Part shown: positions 17,760-26,486 of the stretch, piece after piece | Position numbering within the stretch: position 1 is the first letter of the stretch | Layout of the letters: every line of letters begins with the position of its first letter | DNA from: Streptomyces griseofuscus | GTDB lineage: Bacteria > Actinomycetota > Actinomycetes > Streptomycetales > Streptomycetaceae | Direction: 5' to 3' | Length of the DNA: 64,000 bases | Assembly (NCBI RefSeq): GCF_014673495.1 | Contig: NZ_CP051006.1 | Coordinates: 5,952,001 to 6,016,000, forward strand | The notes under the pieces: generated by a model | Database searches by the model: none | The model's input: only the letters and a program-made list of their open reading frames with translations | Told to the model about the DNA's origin: nothing | Translations under genes and position numbers: made by a program

Positions 17760-18733
17760 CACAGGGCCTTCACGGTGTCGAGGGGAACGGATGTCCGGTG
17801 CTCCGGGCCGGTGCCGGGCTCCGCCGACGACGTGAGCGCCAGGAACGCGTCGTCCAGCGAAGCCGGAGCCACCTCCAGGCGGCGGATCGCGCCCAGTTCG
17901 GCCAGCGCGATCACCGTCGCGTCGGAGTCGTCCGTGCGCAGCCGGACCCGGTCGCCGGCCACCACCTCCAGGGAGCGCACGCCGGGCAGCAGGGCGAGGG
18001 CGTCCGGGGTGCGGCCGGCGAGGTCGACGCAGACCAGGCTGCCGCCCGCGGCCCGCCGCAGCTCCTCGCCCGTGCCGTCCGCGACGATCCGGCCCCGGTC
18101 CATCACCACGATCCGGTCGGCGAAGGAGTCCGCCTCCTCCAGATAGTGGGTGGAGAAGAGCACGGTGTGCCCGCGCCGGGCGTACCCGCGCATCGACTCC
18201 CAGAACACATGCCGCGCCTCCACGTCCAGCGCCGCCGTCGGCTCGTCGAGGACCAGCAGCGAGGGATCGCCCGCCAGCGCCACCGCGAACCGCACCCGCT
18301 GCACCTGCCCGCCGGACAGCCGGTCCACCCGGCGCCCGGCCAGCGCGGAGATCCCGGCCAGCTCCAGGGCCCGGGAGACCGGCATCGGCGCCGGATAGCG
18401 CGAGGCCACGAAGCCGACCAGCTCGCCGACGGTGACCCGGGGCACCGGCCGGGCGTCCTGGAGCATCGCGCCCACCCGGCCGGCCCGCACCGCGCGCTCC
18501 GGCTCGGTCCCGAACAGCTCCACCCGGCCGGCGTCCGGCGGGTACAGCCCCAGCAGCATCCCGATGGTGGTCGACTTGCCGGCGCCGTTGCGGCCCAGCA
18601 GGGCCACGGTCTCCCCGCGCCCGATCCTCAGGTCCACCCCGTCCACGGCGCGCACGGACCCGAACGCGCGGACCGCCCCCGTGAAGGACACGGCGGTGGT
18701 GTCCTCGTCCGTGTCCTCGTCCCTCTGTGTCAT
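17759..18733 (-). CDS. ABC transporter ATP-binding protein
   Basis: This 324-residue ATPase has Walker A GRNGAGKST, signature LSGGQVQRVRFAVALAG, Walker B LLVLDEPTAALD and the H-loop in LFSTHYLEEAD. The C-terminal 90 residues form the accessory domain seen in DrrA/CcmA-type drug exporters. It is the first gene of the four-gene operon. ATG at 18733 is followed by an acidic N-terminus, which I prefer to a longer frame that would run into the upstream operator. Confidence 0.92.
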   Translation of the reverse strand: MTQRDEDTDEDTTAVSFTGAVRAFGSVRAVDGVDLRIGRGETVALLGRNGAGKSTTIGMLLGLYPPDAGRVELFGTEPERAVRAGRVGAMLQDARPVPRVTVGELVGFVASRYPAPMPVSRALELAGISALAGRRVDRLSGGQVQRVRFAVALAGDPSLLVLDEPTAALDVEARHVFWESMRGYARRGHTVLFSTHYLEEADSFADRIVVMDRGRIVADGTGEELRRAAGGSLVCVDLAGRTPDALALLPGVRSLEVVAGDRVRLRTDDSDATVIALAELGAIRRLEVAPASLDDAFLALTSSAEPGTGPEHRTSVPLDTVKAL

Positions 18734-18777
18734 GTCTACGACGGTAGAAGCCGGACCCGGCACCCCGGCAGACGCAG

Positions 18778-18800
18778 TTGTACGGACTCGGGCAGTACAA
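18778..18800. promoter_or_regulatory. Inverted repeat TTGTAC-N11-GTACAA upstream of the ABC/two-component operon
   Basis: Perfect 6-bp arms separated by 11 bases start 45 bases upstream of the ATPase ATG. Spacing of one and a half helical turns suits a dimeric LuxR-type response regulator, so operon autoregulation is plausible. Confidence 0.55.
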
Positions 18801-18883
18801 ATGTCACGGGTTCCACGGCGAGCTGACGCACCGTCAGAAGCCTTCACAACTGCGGAGGGCTGGGCTATACAGGGGGCGCCGGA

Positions 18884-18899
18884 CTGGAACGCGTTCTAG
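18884..18899. promoter_or_regulatory. KstR-type operator before the Hsd4B-like gene
   Basis: CTGGAACGCGTTCTAG is almost symmetric and matches TAGAACnnGTTCTA at all but one position. It lies 123 bases before the hydratase start, in a 289-base divergent intergenic region that holds no gene. Confidence 0.75.
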
Positions 18900-19022
18900 G
18901 CCCGTCGACCGTGCGGCGCACTCCCGTCGGCCGTACGGCGTTCCGCGTCCGCCCGTGGCGACCTCGGCGCGGCCGACGGTGCGGACGACCGCGCCGAGGT
19001 CTCGATACCTCTTTGGAGCCCC

Positions 19023-19883
19023 ATGCCCATCGACGCAGCCAAGGCCCTCGCCGCCGAACCCCGCTCGGGCGAGATCACCTGGACCGCGAAGGATGTCCAG
19101 CTCTACCACCTGGGCATCGGCGCGGGCCGCCCCGCCACCGACCCGGACGAGCTGCGCTACACACTGGAGTCCCGACTGCATGTGCTGCCGAGCTTCGCCA
19201 CCGTCGCGGGCGCCGGCAAGTCCGGGGTGACCGGCGGGCTGTCCATGCCGGGCGTCGACGTCGATCTGGCCAGGGTGCTGCACGGCGGACAGACCCTGCG
19301 AGTGCACCGGCCCATACCGGTCGAAGGCAGCGCCACCGCCACGTCCCGCATCGCGGCGGTGTACGACAAGGGCAAGGCCGCCGTCCTGGTGCTGCGCACC
19401 GAAGTCGGCGACGCGCAGGGCCCGTTGTGGACCAATGACGCGCAGATCTTCGTCCGGGGCGAGGGCGGCTGGAGCGGCGACCGGGGCCCCTCGGCCCGCC
19501 TGCCGGAACCGGGCGGCGAGCCGGACCGTACCGTCGAGCGCCCGATCCGCCCCGACCAGGCCCTGCTCTACCGGCTCTCCGGCGATCTCAACCCGCTGCA
19601 CGCGGACCCCGAGTTCGCCAAGCTCGCCGGGTTCGACCGGCCCATCCTGCACGGGCTGTGCACCTACGGCATGACGCTCAAGGCCGTGGTCGACACCCTC
19701 CTCGACGGCGATGTGGGCCGGGTCCGGTCGTACACCACCCGGTTCGCGGGCGTCGTCTTCCCGGGCGAGACCCTGCGCATCCGGATGTGGCGCGAGGCGG
19801 CGGACCGGGTGCGGGTCGCCGTCGCAGCCGCCGAACGGGACGACGCGCCGGTGCTCGCGGACACCGTCGTGGAGCACTCCTGA
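19023..19883 (+). CDS. hsd4B-like: MaoC-family enoyl-CoA hydratase, Hsd4B-like
   Basis: This 286-residue protein would hydrate a 2-enoyl-CoA during beta-oxidation. It has a double hot-dog layout. The N-terminal half contains DVQLYHLGIGAGR, and the C-terminal half carries the catalytic YRLSGDLNPLHADPEFAKLAGF followed by RPILHGLCTYG. From memory this is close to mycobacterial Hsd4B, a KstR-regulated enzyme of steroid side-chain breakdown, over its whole length. GGAGC precedes the ATG. An alcohol dehydrogenase and an SDR follow on the same strand. Confidence 0.9.
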   Translation: MPIDAAKALAAEPRSGEITWTAKDVQLYHLGIGAGRPATDPDELRYTLESRLHVLPSFATVAGAGKSGVTGGLSMPGVDVDLARVLHGGQTLRVHRPIPVEGSATATSRIAAVYDKGKAAVLVLRTEVGDAQGPLWTNDAQIFVRGEGGWSGDRGPSARLPEPGGEPDRTVERPIRPDQALLYRLSGDLNPLHADPEFAKLAGFDRPILHGLCTYGMTLKAVVDTLLDGDVGRVRSYTTRFAGVVFPGETLRIRMWREAADRVRVAVAAAERDDAPVLADTVVEHS

Positions 19884-19917
19884 ACCCAGTACCGCCAGTA
19901 TCGAGGGGAGTCACGGC

Positions 19918-20994
19918 ATGCGCGCAGCCGTACTGCACGAGATCGGCCAGGACAAGCTCGACGTCCTCGACGACATCGAGGCGGCCGGATTCGGCCCGGG
20001 CAAGGTCCGTATCAGGGTGCGGGCCACCGGGCTGTGCCACTCGGACCTGTCCGCGATGAACGGCGTACTGCCTCAGCCCGCACCGTTCGTACCGGGCCAT
20101 GAGGGAGCGGGCGAGGTGCTCGAAGTCGGCGAGAGAGTAAGGCACTTGAAGCCGGGCGACCGGGTGGTCGTCTGCTGGCTGCCCGCCTGCGGCACCTGTC
20201 CGGCGTGCCGGCGCGGCCAGACCGAGCTGTGCCTGGCCGGGTTCATGAACGCGGGCACCCCCAACTTCCGTCGCCCCGGCGGCGATGTCTTCGGCTTCGC
20301 GGGCACCGGCACCTTCGCCGAGGAGGTCGTCCTGGACGCCGGCTGCGCCGTCCCGCTCCCGGACGATGTGCCGTACGACATCGCCGCGCTGATCGGCTGC
20401 GGTGTCACCACCGGACTCGGCGCCGCCCTCAACACCGCGGATCTGGCGGCCGGTTCATCGGTCGCCGTCATCGGCTGCGGAGGCGTCGGCATCTCCGCGA
20501 TCCAGGGGGCGCGGCTGAAGGGCGCCGCCGAGATCGTCGCCGTCGACCCGGTGGCCGCCCGCCGCGAGGCCGCCCTCGGGTTCGGCGCCACCAGGGCCGT
20601 GTCCCCCGACGGACTGGCCGAGGCCAAGCAGCAGGTCACCGGCGGCGAGGGCTTCGACTACGTCTTCGAGGTCGTCGGCAGGTCCGCGACCGCCCGCACC
20701 GCCTACGAGAACACCCGGCGCGGCGGCACCCTCGTGGTGGTCGGCGCCGGTGCCATGGACGACTTCCTCCAACTCAACATGTTCGAGATGTTCTTCGACG
20801 AGAAGCGCATCCTGCCGTCCCTCTACGGCGGCGGGGACGTGGTCCGTTCCTACGAGCGCGCCATCGCCCTGTGGCGGGCCGGCCGGATCGACCTGGCCGG
20901 GCTGATCACCCACCGGGTACCGCTCGCCGCGGTCAACGAGGCACTGGACCAGATGCGTACCGGGACCGCCCTGCGTACGTGCATCGAGATCTGA
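19918..20994 (+). CDS. Zinc-dependent (class III-like) alcohol dehydrogenase
   Basis: This 358-residue MDR enzyme carries catalytic zinc ligands in GLCHSDLSAM and GHEGAGEV. The structural zinc cysteines are CGTCPACRRGQTELC, and a Rossmann GCGGVGIS motif follows. GAGGGGAG lies about 10 bases upstream of the ATG at 19918. It sits between the Hsd4B-like hydratase and the SDR under the same KstR-type site, suggesting oxidation of a hydroxyacyl or steroid alcohol. The exact substrate is unknown. Confidence 0.9.
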   Translation: MRAAVLHEIGQDKLDVLDDIEAAGFGPGKVRIRVRATGLCHSDLSAMNGVLPQPAPFVPGHEGAGEVLEVGERVRHLKPGDRVVVCWLPACGTCPACRRGQTELCLAGFMNAGTPNFRRPGGDVFGFAGTGTFAEEVVLDAGCAVPLPDDVPYDIAALIGCGVTTGLGAALNTADLAAGSSVAVIGCGGVGISAIQGARLKGAAEIVAVDPVAARREAALGFGATRAVSPDGLAEAKQQVTGGEGFDYVFEVVGRSATARTAYENTRRGGTLVVVGAGAMDDFLQLNMFEMFFDEKRILPSLYGGGDVVRSYERAIALWRAGRIDLAGLITHRVPLAAVNEALDQMRTGTALRTCIEI

Positions 20995-21006
20995 GGAACG
21001 CCGCCC

Positions 21007-21951
21007 ATGACACTGCCACTTCAGGGGCTGTCCGCCGTCGTCACCGGGGCCGGGCGCGGGCTCGGCCGGGTCGAGGCCCTCGAACTCGCCCGCCTCGGCG
21101 CGGCCGTCGTCGTCAACGACTACGGCCGCCCGGGCCGGGACGGGACCGGGGACGCCTCGGCCGGACCCGCCGAACAGGTCGTCGCCGAGATCCGCGACAC
21201 CCTCGGCGGCACCGCCCTCGCCCACACCGGGGACGTCGCCGACTGCGAACAGGCCGGAGAACTCGTCGAGTTGGCGATCCGCGCGTTCGGCAAGCTGGAC
21301 ATCCTCGTCAACAACGCGGGCATCCTGCGCGACCGGATGATCTTCTCCATGACCGAGGACGAGTGGGACTCGGTGCTCCGCGTCCATCTCAAGGGACACT
21401 TCAACACCACCCGCTCCGCCGCCGCGCACTGGCGCCGGCGCGCCAAGGCCGCCGGGGAACCGGTCTACGGGCGGATCATCAACACCTCCTCGGAAGCCTT
21501 CCTCGCCGGATCCGCCGGACAGCCCAACTACGCGGCCGCCAAGGGCGGGATCGTCGGCCTCACCACCTCCACGGCCCTCGCCCTCGCCAAGTACGGCGTC
21601 ACCGCCAACGCCATCTGCCCGCGCGCCCGTACCCGGATGACCGAGGACGTCTTCGCGGGTCTGAAGGCGCCGGACGAGGGCCTGGACCCGCTCGCCCCCG
21701 AGCATGTCGCCCCGCTCGTCGGCTACTTGGCCGCACCGGCCGCCGCCCGCGTCAGCGGACAGCTGTTCGTGGTGCACGGCGGCATGGTGGCGATCGTCGA
21801 ACGGCCCAAAGTCCGGGAGCGGTTCGACAGCAAGCAGGAGACATTCACCTACGACGAACTCGACGCGCTGCTCACCCCGCACTACGCGCGGCGGCCGCCG
21901 GGGGAGACGTTCGCGGCGGCGGAGGTGCTGGCCCTGAAACGCGGGCGGTAG
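21007..21951 (+). CDS. hsd4A-like: SDR dehydrogenase, Hsd4A-like
   Basis: This 314-residue short-chain dehydrogenase has TGAGRGLGR, NNAG, a Ser/Tyr/Lys set (SSEAFLAGSAGQPNYAAAKGG) and the VVVNDYGRPGRDGTG insertion typical of the multifunctional-enzyme/Hsd4A group. It is 12 bases after the dehydrogenase gene. In mycobacteria the Hsd4A/Hsd4B pair carries out successive hydration and dehydrogenation steps, so together these genes look like one beta-oxidation module. Confidence 0.9.
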   Translation: MTLPLQGLSAVVTGAGRGLGRVEALELARLGAAVVVNDYGRPGRDGTGDASAGPAEQVVAEIRDTLGGTALAHTGDVADCEQAGELVELAIRAFGKLDILVNNAGILRDRMIFSMTEDEWDSVLRVHLKGHFNTTRSAAAHWRRRAKAAGEPVYGRIINTSSEAFLAGSAGQPNYAAAKGGIVGLTTSTALALAKYGVTANAICPRARTRMTEDVFAGLKAPDEGLDPLAPEHVAPLVGYLAAPAAARVSGQLFVVHGGMVAIVERPKVRERFDSKQETFTYDELDALLTPHYARRPPGETFAAAEVLALKRGR

Positions 21952-21971
21952 CGCCCGGGGCGCGGAAAGCG

Positions 21972-22007
21972 GGAAGAGGGGGCACCCTTGCGGGTGCCCC
22001 CTCTTCC
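21972..22007. terminator. Strong bidirectional hairpin terminator
   Basis: A perfect 16-bp stem (GGAAGAGGGGGCACCC with its complement) around a TTGC loop lies 21 bases past the SDR stop. It is also 12 bases past the stop of the leftward small gene, so it can serve both convergent units. Confidence 0.85.
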
Positions 22008-22018
22008 GTTCACTGCCT

Positions 22019-22177
22019 TCAGGCAGCCGCCTCGGTGGTCTCCTCAGCGGCCCTGCGGTGCCGGCCGTGCGGAGACGTGTCGGTCTCCGTGGCCGATACC
22101 GGGCCCCGGTGCCGGCCGTGGCCGGCGTCTTCCAGAGAGTCGGCAGACAGCTGCTTTGTCGTGCTGGTGTCGCTCAT
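22019..22177 (-). CDS. Small 52-residue protein with two HGRHR motifs
   Basis: The reading frame starts MSDTSTTKQLSADSLEDAGH and ends EETTEAAA. It contains two copies of a His/Arg motif, GHGRHRG near residue 20 and PHGRHRR near residue 37, separated by an acidic stretch. It has no membrane segment and no cysteine. An in-frame stop lies just before the ATG, so the start is fixed. The ribosome site is weak. It follows the propeller-like gene on the same strand with a 96-base gap and ends at the terminator. I do not recognise the family. The leader-like acidic N-terminus and repeated basic core could suit a peptide precursor or a metal-binding peptide. Confidence 0.6.
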   Translation of the reverse strand: MSDTSTTKQLSADSLEDAGHGRHRGPVSATETDTSPHGRHRRAAEETTEAAA

Positions 22178-22273
22178 TGGACGTATTCACCCCGTCAACA
22201 TCATCTTTCGTACAGCCGGAGGAGTGTAACCGGCACACCGCGGGCCGAATCCAGGCGCACACGCCAACCGGCA

Positions 22274-23509
22274 CTAGTTCGTTACAAGACGTCCCAGAGG
22301 TGCCTGCGCCAAGGGCACCGGACGCGGCGCCGCCGGTTCCGAGACGCCCGGACCGGCCGCCTCGGCGATCTCCTCGGCCGGCGCACCGGCCGGCGCGTCG
22401 GCGGCCGTGGCGGCGACCGGGTCCGCACCGCCCGCCCGCGTGCGCGCCCCAGCCGGTTCCGTACCGACCGCCCGGTTCCGTGACTCACCCGCGGGCGCCC
22501 GCAGCTCGGCCACCCCGCAGGGCGTCTCCCGGGTGGCGTACGGCAGCCGCAGCACCCCCTCCGGTGTCCACAGCCCCGACCCGGTCAACCATCCCTTCGG
22601 CGCGGCGAGATGCCGTACCCGCCGCTCGGCCGGCCTCCAGATGCCCACCCAGGTGCCCACCGGCCCCTCGATGCGCAGCGCCACCGCGCAGTTCTCCGGC
22701 TCCAGCACCTGACCCGGCTGGATCGCGAACGGCACCGCCGTGCACTCCGGCAGCCGCAGCGAGGTGGGGAAGCGCACCGGCAGGGTGGAACCGAGGACGC
22801 CCCAGCCCAATCGTTCCTGCCCCGGCGAGGGCGCGTCGGAGGAGATCAGCAGCAGCCCGCTGTCCGGGTCGGCCATGAGCAGCCGGTCGTCGCTGCCCGG
22901 CGTGATCTGGAGCAGCGGGGTCACCTCGCCCAGCTCCAGATCGACCACGACCGTCTTGACGCGCCCCTCCAGCTCCCGGTCCAGCGCCAGCAGCCGCCCG
23001 GTGCGGTCCAGCCAGACCCCGCCCGAGCAGCGCCCCGGCACCTCCACCAGCCGCTCGGGCCCGCCCGAACCGCCCGCCACCTGCCACACCGAGCTGCTCC
23101 GGGAGCCGACCGTGACGGCGTACGCCCGCGTGCCCCCCGGCGCCGGGGGCAGCAGATCGAGCCGGACCCCGGGCCCGGCGCACTCCATGGCGCCCAGCGG
23201 CAGCTCGCCGGTACCGGGCCCGGTCGGATACAGCAGCGCGAAGAGGTGCCGTACCCCCGCCCGCCGGTGGATCAGGACCCGTCCGTCGCCCAGCGGCTGG
23301 AGCTCGGTGCCGGGCTCCTCCGGCTGGTTGCCGGGCAGCGGCACCGCGTACGGCTCCGGGCCGTCCAGCGTCCAGCGCTCCGGGAACCAGGAGTCACCGT
23401 CCCGCGTGAGCCGCGCGGCGTACGCGCCGTCCGCCGTGAGTACGCAACCGCGCTCCGGGGAGCGGTCGTCCGTACCGACGGACGGGGATTCGATTGCACA
23501 GGCCGTCAT
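22274..23509 (-). CDS. Hypothetical protein, beta-propeller-like
   Basis: This 411-residue protein has no signal peptide. Its body is a series of strand-turn blocks (VLTADGAYAARLTRDGD, GGVWLDRTGRLLALDRE, GSDDRLLMADPDSGLLLIS) that resemble TolB or prolyl-oligopeptidase propeller blades. The final 70 residues are Ala/Pro/Glu-rich. It ends upstream of the small HGRHR gene and is divergent from the Nif3-like gene. I recognise no catalytic motif. Confidence 0.75.
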   Translation of the reverse strand: MTACAIESPSVGTDDRSPERGCVLTADGAYAARLTRDGDSWFPERWTLDGPEPYAVPLPGNQPEEPGTELQPLGDGRVLIHRRAGVRHLFALLYPTGPGTGELPLGAMECAGPGVRLDLLPPAPGGTRAYAVTVGSRSSSVWQVAGGSGGPERLVEVPGRCSGGVWLDRTGRLLALDRELEGRVKTVVVDLELGEVTPLLQITPGSDDRLLMADPDSGLLLISSDAPSPGQERLGWGVLGSTLPVRFPTSLRLPECTAVPFAIQPGQVLEPENCAVALRIEGPVGTWVGIWRPAERRVRHLAAPKGWLTGSGLWTPEGVLRLPYATRETPCGVAELRAPAGESRNRAVGTEPAGARTRAGGADPVAATAADAPAGAPAEEIAEAAGPGVSEPAAPRPVPLAQAPLGRLVTN

Positions 23510-23695
23510 CGTTCGGTCACCTCCGGCGACGAAGCTAGTTTTGAACGCACGGCCGTGCGGGGGGCCGACCACCGCTTCACACATACGGGTGGCGCAGAAG
23601 CGATTCCTCTGAGGAGGCGGGCATGACTGTGCTGCGGGCGGCCGGCAGGGGCGGACGCGGTACGGCCCCGCCGAACAGCCAGGTAGCCTTTTCCC

Positions 23696-24535
23696 GTGCC
23701 CCGTCTGTCTGAAGTCATCGCCGCGCTGGAGAAGCTGTGGCCCGCCGAGCGGGCCGAGTCCTGGGACGCGGTCGGCACGGTCGTGGGCGACCCCGACCAG
23801 GAGGTCACCCGGGTCCTGTTCGCCGTCGACCCCGTCCAGGAGATCGTCGACGAGGCCGTGCGGCTGGGCGCCGACCTGCTGGTCACCCACCATCCGCTCT
23901 ATCTGCGCGGCACGACCACGGTCGCTGCCTCGCACTTCAAGGGCCGGGTCGTGCACACGCTGATCAAGAACGACATCGCGCTGCACGTCGCCCACACCAA
24001 CGCCGACACCGCCGACCCGGGTGTCTCCGACGCCCTCGCGGGCGCGCTCGACGTCCGTGTCGTACGCCCCCTCGTGCCGGACCCCACCGACCCGAACGGG
24101 CGGCGGGGCCTCGGCCGGGTGTGCGAGCTCGATCATCCGCTCACCCTGCGGGAACTGGCCGCACGCGCCGCCGAGCGGCTGCCCGCCACCGCGCAGGGCA
24201 TCCGGGTGGCCGGCGACCCCGACACCGTCGTCCGCACCCTCGCGGTCAGCGGCGGCTCCGGCGACAGCCTCTTCGACCAGGTGCGCGCGGCCGGTGCGGA
24301 CGCCTTCCTCACCGCCGACCTGCGCCACCACCCGGCCTCCGAGGCCGTGGCGCGATCCCCGCTCGCGCTGCTCGACGCGGCGCACTGGGCCACCGAGTGG
24401 CCCTGGTGCGAGCAGGCCGCCGGCCAGCTCGACGAGATCTCCGACCGCCACGGCTGGGGCCTGCGGGTCCATGTCTCCACGACGGTCACCGACCCCTGGA
24501 CCGCCCACGCGGCGTCCTCCGCCACCACTAAATAA
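23696..24535 (+). CDS. Nif3-like dinuclear metal center protein
   Basis: This 279-residue Nif3/YbgI-family protein forms metal-binding rings in known structures; its biochemical role is unsettled (GTP cyclohydrolase-type activity has been reported). The metal motifs LVTHHPLYLRG and VAHTNADTADPGVSDAL are present, as is the C-terminal GGSGDSLFDQV segment. It begins with GTG. The zinc-ribbon gene and the RNase H/phosphatase gene follow within 30 bases of one another, an order conserved in Streptomyces. Confidence 0.9.
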   Translation: MPRLSEVIAALEKLWPAERAESWDAVGTVVGDPDQEVTRVLFAVDPVQEIVDEAVRLGADLLVTHHPLYLRGTTTVAASHFKGRVVHTLIKNDIALHVAHTNADTADPGVSDALAGALDVRVVRPLVPDPTDPNGRRGLGRVCELDHPLTLRELAARAAERLPATAQGIRVAGDPDTVVRTLAVSGGSGDSLFDQVRAAGADAFLTADLRHHPASEAVARSPLALLDAAHWATEWPWCEQAAGQLDEISDRHGWGLRVHVSTTVTDPWTAHAASSATTK

Positions 24536-24548
24536 TGGGAGCCCCCAA

Positions 24549-25292
24549 CTGAACGCCGCGCCCGCCGACCAGATCCGACTCCTCGACGTCCAGGCCCTCG
24601 ACGTCCGCCTCCAGCAGCTCGCGCACAAGCGGAGGTCGCTGCCCGAGCACGCCGAGATCGAGACGCTGAACAAGGACCTCACCCAGCTGCGCGACCTGCT
24701 CGTGGCCGCGCAGACCGAGGAGAGCGACTGCGCCCGCGAGCAGACCAAGGCCGAGCAGGACGTCGACCAGGTGCGCCAGCGCGCCACCCGCGACCAGCAG
24801 CGCCTGGACTCCGGCGCGGTCACCTCGCCGAAGGACCTGGCCAACCTCCAGCACGAGATCGTCTCGCTCGCCAAACGGCAGGGTGACCTGGAGGACGTCG
24901 TCCTGGAGGTCATGGAGCGCCGCGAGTCCGCGCAGGAGCGGGTGAACGAGCTGACCGAGCGGGTCGCCTCCGTCCAGTCGAAGATCGACGACGCGACCGG
25001 CCGCCGGGACGCCGCGTTCGAGGAGATCGACCGCGAGGCCGCGTCCGTCACCAAGGAGCGCGAGGTCGTGGCGGGTTCCGTCCCGGCGGACCTGCTCAAG
25101 CTGTACGACAAGCTGCGCGCGCAGCAGGGCGGCATCGGCGCGGCCAAGCTGTACGCCCGCACCTGCCAGGGCTGCCGCCAGGAGCTGGCCATCACCGAGC
25201 TGAACGAGGTCCGCTCGGCCGCCCCCGACACCGTGGTGCGCTGCGAGAACTGCCGCCGGATCCTGGTGCGTACGGCCGAGTCCGGGCTGTAG
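24549..25292 (+). CDS. Coiled-coil protein with C4 zinc ribbon (zf-RING_7 type)
   Basis: This 247-residue protein has a long coiled coil from about residue 15 to 170. A C-terminal C4 zinc ribbon follows (ARTCQGCRQELA ... VVRCENCRRI). The only start that fits is CTG at 24549: GGGAG lies 7 bases upstream, and the ATG at 24535 is out of frame and stops at once. The operon position between Nif3 and RNase H is conserved. Its role is unknown. Confidence 0.85.
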   Translation: MNAAPADQIRLLDVQALDVRLQQLAHKRRSLPEHAEIETLNKDLTQLRDLLVAAQTEESDCAREQTKAEQDVDQVRQRATRDQQRLDSGAVTSPKDLANLQHEIVSLAKRQGDLEDVVLEVMERRESAQERVNELTERVASVQSKIDDATGRRDAAFEEIDREAASVTKEREVVAGSVPADLLKLYDKLRAQQGGIGAAKLYARTCQGCRQELAITELNEVRSAAPDTVVRCENCRRILVRTAESGL

Positions 25293-25304
25293 GGGGCTCA
25301 CGGC

Positions 25305-26486
25305 GTGCGGGAGTTCATCGTCGAGGCGGACGGCGGTTCCCGGGGCAACCCGGGCCCCGCGGGCTACGGCGCGGTGGTCTGCGACGCGGCGACGGGCCAG
25401 ACGCTGCTGGAGGCGGCCGAGTACATCGGCGTCGCCACCAACAATGTCGCCGAGTACCGGGGCCTGCTGGCCGGTCTGCGCGCCGCCCACACCCTGGACC
25501 CCGCCGCCACCGTCCATGTCCGCATGGACTCCAAGCTGGTCATCGAGCAGATGTCCGGCCGCTGGAAGATCAAGCACCCCTCGATGAAGCCCCTGGCGAC
25601 TCAGGCCCGAGGGATCTTCCCCCCGGACCGGGTGACGTACGAGTGGATCCCCCGCGCCGAGAACAAACACGCCGACCGCCTGGCGAACGAGGCGATGGAC
25701 GCGGGGGCGCGGGGGGAGCAGTGGAGCCCGGGGGACTCGGTGGCGGACATGGACGTAGCCGCGGGCAGCAGTGCCGCCGCGAGCACGCCTGCCGTCGTAG
25801 CCGCGGGCCATCAGGACGCACCCGGCACCACCACGCGGGGCTGGACCTCGGCCCCCGACCTCGGCGCACCCGCCACCCTCGTCCTCCTCCGCCACGGTGA
25901 AACCCCCCTGACCCCCCAGAAGCGCTTCTCGGGCAGCGGCGGCACCGACCCGGCCCTCTCCGCCGCCGGCCGCGACCAGGCCCACCGTGTGGCCGACGCC
26001 CTGGCGAGACGCGGCACCGTCCAGACCGTCCTCGCCTCCCCCCTCACCCGCACCCGCGAGACCGCCGAGATCGTCGCCGCCCGCCTGGGCCTGGACCTCG
26101 TCGTCGAGGACGGCCTGCGCGAAACGGACTTCGGCGCCTGGGAGGGCCTGACCTTCGGCGAGGTCCGCGACCGCTACCCGGACGACCTGAACGCCTGGCT
26201 CGCCGACCCCGCCGCCCGCCCCACCGGCGGCGGCGAGAGCTTCGCCGAGGTCGCCGCCCGGATCGCCGTCACGAAGGACGAGCTGGTCACCGCGCACGCG
26301 GGCCGCACCGTCCTGCTCGTCACCCATGTGACGCCGATCAAGACGCTCGTCCGGCTCGCCCTCGGCGCCCCGCCGGAGTCCCTGTTCCGCATGGAACTCT
26401 CGGCCGCCTCGCTCTCCGCGGTGGCGTACTACGCCGACGGCAACGCGAGCGTCCGCCTCTTCAACGACACCTCACACCTGCGCTGA
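25305..26486 (+). CDS. Bifunctional RNase HI / histidine-phosphatase (CobC-like) protein
   Basis: This is a 393-residue fusion. The N-terminal RNase HI domain covers residues 1-135, with the first catalytic Asp in EADGGSRGNPGPAG and the others in EYRGLLAGL, MDSKLV and NKHADRLANEA. It degrades RNA in RNA-DNA hybrids. A low-complexity linker leads to a phosphoglycerate-mutase-type phosphatase domain from about residue 190 (LVLLRHGETPLTP). That domain probably acts as alpha-ribazole phosphatase in cobalamin synthesis. The fusion is typical of actinobacteria. It starts with GTG. Its last 15 bases overlap the convergent aldolase gene. Confidence 0.93.
   Translation: MREFIVEADGGSRGNPGPAGYGAVVCDAATGQTLLEAAEYIGVATNNVAEYRGLLAGLRAAHTLDPAATVHVRMDSKLVIEQMSGRWKIKHPSMKPLATQARGIFPPDRVTYEWIPRAENKHADRLANEAMDAGARGEQWSPGDSVADMDVAAGSSAAASTPAVVAAGHQDAPGTTTRGWTSAPDLGAPATLVLLRHGETPLTPQKRFSGSGGTDPALSAAGRDQAHRVADALARRGTVQTVLASPLTRTRETAEIVAARLGLDLVVEDGLRETDFGAWEGLTFGEVRDRYPDDLNAWLADPAARPTGGGESFAEVAARIAVTKDELVTAHAGRTVLLVTHVTPIKTLVRLALGAPPESLFRMELSAASLSAVAYYADGNASVRLFNDTSHLR

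Noticed and set aside
22044..22274. 76-codon minus-strand frame overlapping the HGRHR small gene
   Set aside because: It is in another frame, ends in the middle of the small gene and shows no conserved-looking motif; the 52-residue frame has better start and stop context.
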